Origin: Planctomycetota bacterium
Lineage (GTDB): Bacteria; Planctomycetota; Phycisphaerae; Sedimentisphaerales; Anaerobacaceae
Direction of reading: 5' to 3'
DNA length: 64,000 nucleotides
Assembly (NCBI GenBank): GCA_014384025.1
Contig: JACNGQ010000162.1
Location: forward strand, 1 to 64,000
The notes beneath the pieces are model-generated. The model had not been told where the DNA came from. It ran no database searches and saw only the letters and a list, made by a program, of their open reading frames with translations. Positions within the stretch are counted from its first letter, which is position 1, and every line of letters starts with the position of its first letter. The translations under genes were made by a program, and so were the position numbers. This document shows, in pieces, positions 17,398 through 26,055 of this stretch.

Positions 17398-19122
17398 ATG
17401 AGAACACTATTTGTAAGCTTAATGATTGTTTTGGGAGTGGTCACCACAGGTTTAGGCGATACCCAAGTTAAGACACTGGTTCACGGGGGAAGAACGCGGT
17501 CCTACCGTGTGTATCTGCCGCCTTCGTATCGGGAAGGTTCTCCTATGGCATTGGTGTTTGCCTTGCACGGTTACGCGGACACGGGTGCCATATTTGAGAA
17601 AAAGTCAGGTTTCAGCCGTATTGCAGATCGTGAAGGATTCATTGTGGTTTACCCCAATGCTGTAGCCTTTGGTCCTAAGCAGAAGCAACTGTGGAACGGA
17701 GGCGGTATTTATGAAATCTGGTGGGCCGGACAGGTGGACGATGTCAGCTTCTTTGCGAAGCTGATTGATACCGTTTCTGCTGATTATACGATTGATCCGA
17801 ATAGAATCTTTGTGTATGGCACATCCAGTGGGGGATTTATGGCGCATCACCTGGGGGCCCGATTGCCGGGGCGGTTTGCAGCGATTGCTCCGTGGGCCGG
17901 CCTATTGGCCTATAACGATTTTGTGGCAGGTCCGCCTGTATCGGTGATTCACTTTCATGGGGCGCAGGATAAACGCGTTTTATACAATGGGCTACCAAAC
18001 TGGGGCTTCTTCGGTGTTGAATATGGGATACGTTTATGGGCAAAACGCAACCGATGTAAATCGACTCCCATTGTCATCAGGGATGATCCTAATGCCTTGG
18101 TGCGACTATGGGCAGCACCAAAGGGGACAGGTGATGTTGTCCTTTACAAGCTCAAGAACCAAGGCCATATACCTCCCCAGTCGAATTGCAACCTACCTGA
18201 GATTGCCTGGACATTCTTTCAGGATCATCCGAGAAGCAAAGTTAAGACACAATGGCCTGAATCGCAATCCCCTGCAGAACCGTTTGCCGTGGGACCTTAC
18301 CTGGGACAGATTCCACCCGGCTCTACGGCCCAGGTCTTTGCTCCCGGACTCATCTGCAAGATCGGGTACGGCCAGTGGGAATCCAATGGGACCTTCTCCG
18401 CCGACGGGAATGCCTTTTGTTATAAACAACGCCAGAAGGTTTATATCACAGAAAATACGGACCAGGGCTGGACAGTTCCCAAGCATATAAAAAGTATTCC
18501 AGTCAATAATTGGTCGCCCTACCTGTCTCCGGATGCAAACAGTATTTACTTTAGTCTCGCCTACCTTAATCAGTCCAACCAGTTCAACCGCTTCAATCTG
18601 TTTCGTTGTAACAGAACCGGCCGCGGATGGTCCCAGCCGCAAGAACTCGGGCCACCGCTCAGTTCTTCGGGCGCTGAATGGGGATTCTCTTTAGCAGCGG
18701 ATAACAGTTTCTACTTCTCTTCCAAGCGCAAGGGGGGACGTGGAGGAGACGATATATGGCACGCTCCTTTTGTTGATAATACCTGGTCACAGGCTATCCA
18801 TCTTTCTGCCTTAAACACCAGCTACAACGACGCCGGTCCGGGCATTGCCCCGGATAAATCTTTTATGGTGTTTAACTCCGTTCGACCGGGAGGGCTGGGC
18901 GGTGCGGACCTTTACTTAAGCCTGCGACAACCAGATGGAACCTGGACCACACCGAGAAATTTAGGCCCCAGAGTCAATTCTGCGTATCATGACTTCGGAT
19001 GTTATATCTCACCAGACAAGAAGTACCTATTTTTCTCCCGCCGTACAGGCGGGAATTCGAGCCGTGATGCCGCGGATATCTACTGGGTTGAACTCAAGGA
19101 ATATTTGCCCGAATCTCAATAG
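17398..19122 (+). CDS. PHB-depolymerase-type esterase fused to the PD40-like propeller (copy 4)
   Basis: A 574-aa exported protein (Sec leader about residues 1-20). Residues 22-275 form an alpha/beta-hydrolase of the PHB depolymerase / LpqC / feruloyl-esterase type: FALHGYADTG near the oxyanion site, nucleophile Ser143 in GTSSGG, Asp191 in GAQDKRV and His257 in NQGHIPP. From about residue 294 (AEPFAVGPYLGQIPPGS) the protein continues with the same propeller module as the three genes upstream, ending DIYWVELKEYLPES. The ATG has TCAGGAG 8 bases upstream. The esterase probably removes acyl or aromatic esters from a polymer, with the propeller as binding module; the substrate is not known. It closes the cluster. 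Confidence 0.88.
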   Translation: MRTLFVSLMIVLGVVTTGLGDTQVKTLVHGGRTRSYRVYLPPSYREGSPMALVFALHGYADTGAIFEKKSGFSRIADREGFIVVYPNAVAFGPKQKQLWNGGGIYEIWWAGQVDDVSFFAKLIDTVSADYTIDPNRIFVYGTSSGGFMAHHLGARLPGRFAAIAPWAGLLAYNDFVAGPPVSVIHFHGAQDKRVLYNGLPNWGFFGVEYGIRLWAKRNRCKSTPIVIRDDPNALVRLWAAPKGTGDVVLYKLKNQGHIPPQSNCNLPEIAWTFFQDHPRSKVKTQWPESQSPAEPFAVGPYLGQIPPGSTAQVFAPGLICKIGYGQWESNGTFSADGNAFCYKQRQKVYITENTDQGWTVPKHIKSIPVNNWSPYLSPDANSIYFSLAYLNQSNQFNRFNLFRCNRTGRGWSQPQELGPPLSSSGAEWGFSLAADNSFYFSSKRKGGRGGDDIWHAPFVDNTWSQAIHLSALNTSYNDAGPGIAPDKSFMVFNSVRPGGLGGADLYLSLRQPDGTWTTPRNLGPRVNSAYHDFGCYISPDKKYLFFSRRTGGNSSRDAADIYWVELKEYLPESQ

Positions 19123-19309
19123 TTCCAGTCAGGTCGTGGATTAGCGAGTGTTCATTCGAGTGGAAGATTCCGCTACGTGCCCGGTGCAGGGAAATCCCAG
19201 TAAATATATGACATTTTGGCATGAATTTGGTAGAATGATATATCAAGAGGTTTTGAAATACTACTGAATGACTTATTTGGGAAATTTCGGAAAGGAAAGA
19301 GAGAATTCG

Positions 19310-21202
19310 ATGAGACAATATCATGGAAAATATGTGATGCTGGTGTGTGTGCTGCTGACAGTGGAAGCTTTCATGGACGGGCGGAGTTTTGCGGAGACAA
19401 GTGATTTTCTATCTCCGATTTCTATCGTTGCCGGAGTCGATGGTAAAGTGCTTTATATTGCCGAGGCCACTGCCAATCAGATTGCGGTTTTTGATATAGC
19501 CACCAGTAAGGTTGTCAAAGTAATATCTGTCGGTGAAAATCCTGCAGGTCTTGATATTTCCGCCGACGGGAGCAAGCTTTATGTTACTTCTGCAGTGCCC
19601 GCCGGTAAGGTGCAGATAATTGATGTTCGAGACGGGAGTGTGACTGGCAGTATCACTGTGGGTCATACGCCGGTTGCGGTAGTTGAAAGCACGGACGGCA
19701 AAACGCTTTATATCTGCAATCAGTTCAATAACAACGTCGGTGTTGTTGACCTTATTTCAAAAAAGCAAGTTGCCGTCATTGCCGTAGTGCGTGAACCTGT
19801 TGCCGCAGCTCTTACTTCGGATGGCAAAATACTGCTGGTTGTCAATCATCTTCCTGCGGGGCCTGCTAATGTCGATTATTGTGCTTCAGTTATATCGGTC
19901 ATCGATACGGCTGCTAAGAAGTTAATTAAGAATATCGAACTTCCGGATGGCAGCACGAATGTTCGAGGGATAACAATTTCGCCGGACGGCATGAACGCCT
20001 ACGTGACGCAGGTGCTTGCACGTTATCAGTTTCCGGTGACATACCTCGAAAAGGGCTGGATAAACACAAACGCAATGACCATTATAGATGTTCCCGGCCT
20101 GAAATTTGTAAATACGGTTTTGATTGATGACGTTGACCTCGGCGGTGCCAATCCCTATGGCGTTGCCTGTACATCCGACGGCAAGAACATTCTGATAATT
20201 CATGGCGGCTCTTATGAGCTAAGTGTTATAGACCGCAAGGGACTACATAGACGTTTGTTGCCGGCAGAGTCGGCCAGGAGGTTTAGCTCAGAAATTCATT
20301 CAGGAGGAGGTAGAAAACTCTTCGATAGTTCGTATTCTGCCGGAGATGTGCCGAACGATCTTACATTTATGGCCGGCATTCGCCGCAGGATTAAACTTGA
20401 GGGTATCGGGCCCCGCGGTTTGGCAGTTATCGGGACAAAGGCTTATGTAGCAGAGTATTTCACAGACAGCATCGGCGTGGTGGATATAGGAGCGTCTGCT
20501 CAGCCAGCAGTTAAATCGATACCTCTTGGAAAAACCAAATCAGCAACATTTATCCGCAAGGGTGAGGTACTCTTTAACGATGCTTCTCTTTCCTATCAGA
20601 TGTGGAACAGCTGCACGAGCTGCCATACGGGAGATGGACGTGCAAGTGCATTGAATTGGGACCTGTTAAACGATGGAGTAGCCAATCCAAAGAATATCCG
20701 AAGTATGCTTCTGTCACATAAGACTCCGCCTGCAATGATTACCGGCGTTCGTGAGAATGCCGAAGTTGCAGTTCGGAGCGGCATTCGCTATATTCAGTTT
20801 GCGAGTACAACAGAGAGGAAGGCACAGGCTATCGATGCTTATCTGAAGTCTCTTAAGCCGATTTCCAGTCCGTATCTTGTCAACGGTGAGTTGAGCGAAG
20901 CAGCTCAGAAAGGTAAAAAGCTCTTTAGTAAAGCCGGTTGTTTGCTATGTCATTCACAGCCGCTTTATACCAATATGAGCAAATATGATATAGGCACAAG
21001 TACGGAACAAGACGACAATCAAGAGTATGACACACCTACGCTCATAGAAGTATGGCGAACGGCCCCATATCTGCATGATGGAAGAGCTGTGACAATCAAA
21101 GACGTTTTGACAAAGTTCAACAAAGATGACCGGCACGGGCGCACTTCGGAGCTGACCGATAAGGAAATCGAAGAGTTAGCTGCATTTGTGCTGTCTCTGT
21201 AA
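19310..21202 (+). CDS. YVTN beta-propeller protein with C-terminal di-haem (MauG/peroxidase-like) region
   Basis: A 630-aa exported protein (leader about residues 1-28). Residues about 35-400 carry YVTN/YncE-type propeller repeats (VGENPAGLDISADGSKLYV, VGHTPVAVVESTDGKTLYI). The C-terminal 200 residues contain two c-type haem sites, CTSCH from residue 435 and CLLCH from residue 544. With the nearby motifs TPTLIEVWRTAPYLHDG, they resemble the second half of di-haem cytochrome c peroxidase/MauG proteins. A redox function in the periplasm is inferred. The frame is open to ATG 19268, but ATG 19310 is preceded by a GGAAAGGAAAGAGAG tract and starts the signal peptide. It is monocistronic and converges with the next gene. 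Confidence 0.82.
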   Translation: MRQYHGKYVMLVCVLLTVEAFMDGRSFAETSDFLSPISIVAGVDGKVLYIAEATANQIAVFDIATSKVVKVISVGENPAGLDISADGSKLYVTSAVPAGKVQIIDVRDGSVTGSITVGHTPVAVVESTDGKTLYICNQFNNNVGVVDLISKKQVAVIAVVREPVAAALTSDGKILLVVNHLPAGPANVDYCASVISVIDTAAKKLIKNIELPDGSTNVRGITISPDGMNAYVTQVLARYQFPVTYLEKGWINTNAMTIIDVPGLKFVNTVLIDDVDLGGANPYGVACTSDGKNILIIHGGSYELSVIDRKGLHRRLLPAESARRFSSEIHSGGGRKLFDSSYSAGDVPNDLTFMAGIRRRIKLEGIGPRGLAVIGTKAYVAEYFTDSIGVVDIGASAQPAVKSIPLGKTKSATFIRKGEVLFNDASLSYQMWNSCTSCHTGDGRASALNWDLLNDGVANPKNIRSMLLSHKTPPAMITGVRENAEVAVRSGIRYIQFASTTERKAQAIDAYLKSLKPISSPYLVNGELSEAAQKGKKLFSKAGCLLCHSQPLYTNMSKYDIGTSTEQDDNQEYDTPTLIEVWRTAPYLHDGRAVTIKDVLTKFNKDDRHGRTSELTDKEIEELAAFVLSL

Positions 21203-21255
21203 AGGCAAATCTGAGTACAGCATTATTGTCAGGGCGGAGTCACTATGTGTAAGAC

Positions 21256-24200
21256 CTACTTCCCGCTGAAGCACAATATCCGACCATTTTTCATTGAAAG
21301 GTAAAGACGTCCATTTATTGCGGCCATACCATCCCATACGGGAGTGGATTCAAGATGATATTCGGCTAAATTTTTACCATCTATTACAGATACGGCCCGT
21401 AGGACACTACCTTTTTTGCCTTCCCAGGAGGCGGGGGCTTCCTGGGGATTCTCAAGCGTAAGGGCTCCTTCGCCCAGTTTTTCTTCAGCCCTGATAATAT
21501 CGGGCGGGCCTGCTATGAACATAGTCTTGTCTGCAACGAGCATGGCTGTTACCAATAACGGCACCTGTGAGGTCCAGCGATACTCAAGGGTTGAAAGGCT
21601 TGAGGCTGCTCTTTGTTTTCTATTGTCTCTGGATACGGCCTGTATGGTACCTTTATCTTTCCTGACGGGATCTCTGTCAAAGGCGAAAAGCTGATATTTT
21701 TCACCGCCCCGCCACTGGCCTGTATTTCCTTTGGGATATTGGTCTCTGCCATAGCCGAAAACCGAATCTTCATTGTAAGATAGTATCCGGCCGGATGGCA
21801 CAAGGTTGCCGATTTTCCACCACGCACTCCAATGGGAAAGGAATTCATCATTAACGACCCAGTAGGCCCGGTGCCACCAAGTGTCATCAAGGAAACCGAT
21901 AGGAGTAAAAAGATGTACTCCTGTTCCCGTTTCGCTTGCCTTCTCAAAGTCCAGCTTCACATGCCGCATATAAACATCTTCGTTATAGGTTGAAAGGACA
22001 TCAGAAAGTACTCCCCGCATTTCCTTGCCGCCCTCTTTCGGCTGTTTTTCCATTTCAGGATCCGGGCTGTAAATAACTGTTGCTGATATTTGCCTACCGG
22101 TTTGGGGGTCAAGCCGATATAAGCAAATTCCGCCATCGAGGTAGGATGAACGGCCCGCAGTGACAATCAATACGCCGTCTTTTATAAGGACACTGCCATG
22201 AACAGGCCAGAGAGATTCGAGTTGACCGTTGACAAAAGTCAGACGCTCTTGGGGGGCTGCGCGAAAACGCCAGGCCAGCTTCCCATCTGAAGCGCGCAAT
22301 GCATAAATCCATCCATCAGCCGAACCGAACAGGACAAGTCCATTGTAAACTGTAGGTGGAGAATCAATTCGCCCACCGGCAGTGTAACTCCAGAGCCTGC
22401 TTCCATCGCTGCCGTTGAGGGCGTGAACTGTGTGAGTATCGACCGATGCGACATATACCTTGCCGCCGGCGGTAGTTAAACTCGAAAGCCTGCCTCCGAA
22501 GTCGGCTTGCCATACTTTTTTGAGTTGACTGGGGACATTCGCACTGGTCAATCCGCTTCGCATAGCATCGTGTCTGTATGTCGGCCATGCTCCGGATTCA
22601 GTGTCCTGGAGGCGGGATGTTCTTTTTGAAACTTGTCCATAAGCGGGGCCTTTTTCAAATCTGACATCGCTTTTAGTTGTTCCGGCAGGTTTGCGGCCGG
22701 CGGCCAGTGCGTAGAAGCCGTTTAGCTTTGTCTTCAAGTTGCAAGCGCAGGAATCAGGCGGGATATAAAGAAGCCCGTTTGCGGGCATAATGCCATATTG
22801 ACACGTGCCGCGTATCCAATAATTCTGCCATATCTCACCCGAGTTGACATCAATGAACTGGGCACCCTGATTGCCTAATATAATAAAGCGATTTGTCGCT
22901 TTGTTGCGGTAACAGCGGTGATGCATATATCCCTTCACCGACTGGATTTCTTTTTCGGGCGTTCCTGTCAAAGGATCAACGCCGATTCTTTCGAATTGCC
23001 TGCCTTTAGTCCATAACAATTTGTCAATGGCAAAAACATCGGGGGGAGAATTATAACCCGCCCAGGAGGAACCGGCCCATAGCCGTTTGCCGTCTTTTGC
23101 AGAATATGCAGTGATTCGTTTGAAATCGGCATAATACACGACTTCATCATGAACGACTAATGTTGGTGATTCCCACCCTACTTCGTGGCCTTTGAGTTCC
23201 ATTTCTATCGGCGCGTGCCACAGTTCGTCTGCGGTATCTATATCTATGCAGAACAATGTATCCTGAGTTTGGTAAAACAGCCTGTTGCCCTGGGCGGCAA
23301 GAGTCGGATGTATGAGTGACTTAATATCCTTTCGCCAGAGAATATTATCGCTTGATGCATCCGCTGCCACAATGGCACGTACACCCGGCGCCGGTCTGAG
23401 GCCTCGTCTAATCTCGGACTCTATCTGACAGGTCGTTTGCGGTTGTGTATCTATGAGCAGAATAAGTTTGTTATCAATATGCAGAATTTGGCGAGTATCT
23501 TCTGTGCCCTTATACATCCAAAGTGAATTTCCTGTTGCGGCGTCAAGAACGCTGAGAGGAGCGTCAATGCCCAGAGTGACATAGACACGGTTGTCGACGG
23601 ATACGAGGCGAAAAGCAAGGTCCGGAGGCCCGGAACGGAAACTGCGCAAGTGGTCTGCCCAGGTTCCGATAGGTTTTTTCCACAGATTAACTCCATTGAA
23701 TGCATCCCGTGCTGCAAGGTACCATTCGGACGGCATACGAATGTCTGCGCGCGGCCCATCGTCGATAATATAAAAAAGGCGTCCTCCGGCAGTAACGGCG
23801 GCACTGAGACTGGCGAGCTGCTCGTGTGCCCTTGCAAATTTGGGTTTTCCAATCCACTGCAGATGCCGAGGCGGGCCTACGAGCTCATCATTCGATACGG
23901 CATTGTTACTGGCGTCATAGAGATAATGTGTCCATTCATCGATGTGTTTCGGCCTTGGCTTGACTATCTTCTCCCATGTTTCACTTCTTTTGATATAGAC
24001 CAGGCCTTTAGGGCACAGCACCCGCATCACTTCATCCATCAAATCCCTGTCGAGGTCTTCGGCTACAATGAGATTAACAAGGTTGTCGGTATATGGGAGT
24101 TGTTTGCCGTTAAGTTTATCTACTGAAACCTTACCGTATATACCGAGAGATTTAATATATTTGCGGGCTATTTCCACATTCTTTGCATTAGCATCCAGAC

Positions 24201-24408
24201 CATGGACAAGGTAGCTGCCACCGGCTCCAAGAGCAGCCGTGAGTTTACCGTTACCACAGCCAATGTGCACGACAAGACCACCCTGGATACCGGTTGCTTC
24301 CAAGATTTGCCGGGCTTGCCGCTGATGCTGAGGTGTTGCGGCAAACAAGGAGCATGATATGGCCAACAGACAGAAAACGATTATTAGGAGTTGACTTTTC
24401 TTTTTCAC
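21256..24408 (-). CDS. Exported methyltransferase-fold / PQQ-like beta-propeller fusion
   Basis: A 1050-aa protein. The leader LLIIVFCLLAISCS could be a Sec or a weak lipoprotein signal. Residues about 30-165 have a class I SAM-methyltransferase fold: motif I VVHIGCGNG (46-54), an acidic residue after strand 2 (GLDAN), and MRVLCPKGLVYIKR as in family members. The remaining 850 residues are PQQ-type beta-propeller blades (GGKVYVASVDTHTVHALN, DGSRLWSYTAGGRIDSPP, NGLVLFGSADGWIYALRASDGKLAWRF). Whether the first domain is active outside the cytoplasm is doubtful. The start is GTG 24408 with AAGG about 9 bases upstream. It lies 32 bases after a Gfo/Idh/MocA gene on the same strand, so the two probably form an operon. 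Confidence 0.85.
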   Translation of the reverse strand: MKKKSQLLIIVFCLLAISCSLFAATPQHQRQARQILEATGIQGGLVVHIGCGNGKLTAALGAGGSYLVHGLDANAKNVEIARKYIKSLGIYGKVSVDKLNGKQLPYTDNLVNLIVAEDLDRDLMDEVMRVLCPKGLVYIKRSETWEKIVKPRPKHIDEWTHYLYDASNNAVSNDELVGPPRHLQWIGKPKFARAHEQLASLSAAVTAGGRLFYIIDDGPRADIRMPSEWYLAARDAFNGVNLWKKPIGTWADHLRSFRSGPPDLAFRLVSVDNRVYVTLGIDAPLSVLDAATGNSLWMYKGTEDTRQILHIDNKLILLIDTQPQTTCQIESEIRRGLRPAPGVRAIVAADASSDNILWRKDIKSLIHPTLAAQGNRLFYQTQDTLFCIDIDTADELWHAPIEMELKGHEVGWESPTLVVHDEVVYYADFKRITAYSAKDGKRLWAGSSWAGYNSPPDVFAIDKLLWTKGRQFERIGVDPLTGTPEKEIQSVKGYMHHRCYRNKATNRFIILGNQGAQFIDVNSGEIWQNYWIRGTCQYGIMPANGLLYIPPDSCACNLKTKLNGFYALAAGRKPAGTTKSDVRFEKGPAYGQVSKRTSRLQDTESGAWPTYRHDAMRSGLTSANVPSQLKKVWQADFGGRLSSLTTAGGKVYVASVDTHTVHALNGSDGSRLWSYTAGGRIDSPPTVYNGLVLFGSADGWIYALRASDGKLAWRFRAAPQERLTFVNGQLESLWPVHGSVLIKDGVLIVTAGRSSYLDGGICLYRLDPQTGRQISATVIYSPDPEMEKQPKEGGKEMRGVLSDVLSTYNEDVYMRHVKLDFEKASETGTGVHLFTPIGFLDDTWWHRAYWVVNDEFLSHWSAWWKIGNLVPSGRILSYNEDSVFGYGRDQYPKGNTGQWRGGEKYQLFAFDRDPVRKDKGTIQAVSRDNRKQRAASSLSTLEYRWTSQVPLLVTAMLVADKTMFIAGPPDIIRAEEKLGEGALTLENPQEAPASWEGKKGSVLRAVSVIDGKNLAEYHLESTPVWDGMAAINGRLYLSMKNGRILCFSGK

Positions 24409-24440
24409 GGGTACTTACCTTTTAATTTAGCCGGCAATAA

Positions 24441-25877
24441 TCATACGGTCTCAGGAACGACGAAAGGCTCCCGGTAATTACGTCTCAAATGTTCATTGGC
24501 CTGCTTGCTGAATTCGCCGACGAATCTTTCCGCATCGGAATCCATATTCAACCAGGGCCCGAGAATTCGCGGGGTCTTTTGTACGTCCACGACATTGAGT
24601 AAGATGTGCTCCTGAAAACGCTCGAATGTATCCTGGAATTCTTTGTTTGATTTGGTCGATTCTATTACATCATCCCGTGATGCGGTTTGTCCGAGCCTGT
24701 AAGAAATATTTCCCATGTGGCATAAGGCGGTGGAACGATGACCTTCGAGGATGTCCGCATTTAGGTCGCTGACTTTGCGGCTGCGGACGGCCTTGATAAA
24801 GTTTTCATGGTGACCACTGCCGCCGGTCACTTTAAACTGCCTTATCTTTTTTCCGTTATTGTCGTATGCCCAGCCGCCGGCGAAGTAACCATCTTCGCAT
24901 TCAATAGCCGTATAAGCGCGGGTGTTTCGGTAGGTCGAATCCATTGCCGGGTCGCCCTGCTTGCGGGGCAGGTTGCGCATTTCAAAGATAATCGGTGCCG
25001 GTTTGTAATCCCAAATGGCAACCTGGGTATTCGGAGTTTCCCGGTCATCGTCCCAGAGGAATTTTCCGCCGAAACTCATGACCCGCGGCGCCAGCGAGTT
25101 ATAGCCTAATGCCCAGCGGCAGAGGTCCATAAAGTGTATGCCGTTGTTGCCCAAATCACCATTACCGTAGAGCCATTGCCAGTGCCAGTCGTAATGCAGG
25201 TTCTTTCGCATGAGCGGCTTCATCGGTGCCGGCCCTGTCCAGAGGTTATAGTCAACCGTTTCGGGGATTGGCTGAGGGCCGTTTACTTTGCCGATGCTTC
25301 CGCGCCGGTCGAAGTAATAGCACCGTGCCCTTAGAATTCTACCGAGGCGGCCTTGCTTGATATAGTCAAACGCTTCCATAAGCCCTTCATCGGAGCGGTT
25401 CTGGGTGCCTGCCTGTACTATCCGATTGTATTTTCTGGCCGCTTCGACCATTTTGCGGCCTTCCCAGATATTGTAGGAGACCGGCTTTTCGACATATACA
25501 TCCTTGCCGGCCTGACAGGCCCAGATGGTGACAAGTGAATGCCAGTGATTGGGTGTGGCGGTGATAACAGCATCGATGTTTTTGTCGTCCAGGAGTTTGC
25601 GAACATCAACGTAGGTATCGACCTTTTCATTACGTTCTTTAAATGTCTTTACTTCCCTGTCGATAAATGCTCTGTCGGCATCGCACAACGCCACGATGCG
25701 AACGCCGGGGATTTTTCCGAACCATTTGATATGATTGCTCCCCTGGCTGCGGAAACCGACAACGGCAACGCGGATATCATTATTAGCGCCGAGGACACGG
25801 GAATATGGTGTGAGAGTTGCGGCGGCTGTCCCAAGTAAAGAACCTTTGATAAATGTACGGCGTGTAAAAACTTTCAT
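24441..25877 (-). CDS. Gfo/Idh/MocA family oxidoreductase, Tat-exported
   Basis: A 478-aa protein with a twin-arginine leader (FTRRTFIKG, then a hydrophobic run to about residue 30). A Rossmann domain begins VAVVGFRSQG, the catalytic lysine motif is EKPVSYN, and NGIHFMDLCRWALG is the substrate-side histidine motif. TTAGGAG lies about 7 bases before the ATG. It is the first gene of a two-gene operon with the PQQ-propeller fusion downstream, so both probably act in the periplasm on the same material. Among the paralogues in this window it belongs to the group with NHWHSL before the EKP motif, as do the proteins at 4099 and 7469. The substrate is unknown. Confidence 0.9.
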   Translation of the reverse strand: MKVFTRRTFIKGSLLGTAAATLTPYSRVLGANNDIRVAVVGFRSQGSNHIKWFGKIPGVRIVALCDADRAFIDREVKTFKERNEKVDTYVDVRKLLDDKNIDAVITATPNHWHSLVTIWACQAGKDVYVEKPVSYNIWEGRKMVEAARKYNRIVQAGTQNRSDEGLMEAFDYIKQGRLGRILRARCYYFDRRGSIGKVNGPQPIPETVDYNLWTGPAPMKPLMRKNLHYDWHWQWLYGNGDLGNNGIHFMDLCRWALGYNSLAPRVMSFGGKFLWDDDRETPNTQVAIWDYKPAPIIFEMRNLPRKQGDPAMDSTYRNTRAYTAIECEDGYFAGGWAYDNNGKKIRQFKVTGGSGHHENFIKAVRSRKVSDLNADILEGHRSTALCHMGNISYRLGQTASRDDVIESTKSNKEFQDTFERFQEHILLNVVDVQKTPRILGPWLNMDSDAERFVGEFSKQANEHLRRNYREPFVVPETV

Positions 25878-26055
25878 AATCGTTCTCCTAACACAAGTGA
25901 ATTACATTGCATAAGATTATCAAATTTATCTCCAGAAAGCAAATGTTGTGTTTACTTTAAATATCTGCTAAAAAATAATTGAAATTCCGACAGTGAAAAA
26001 GTATTATATAAATTGCGTTGATAAGCGGCTGAATTTATATAAAAGGAAAAGAGCT

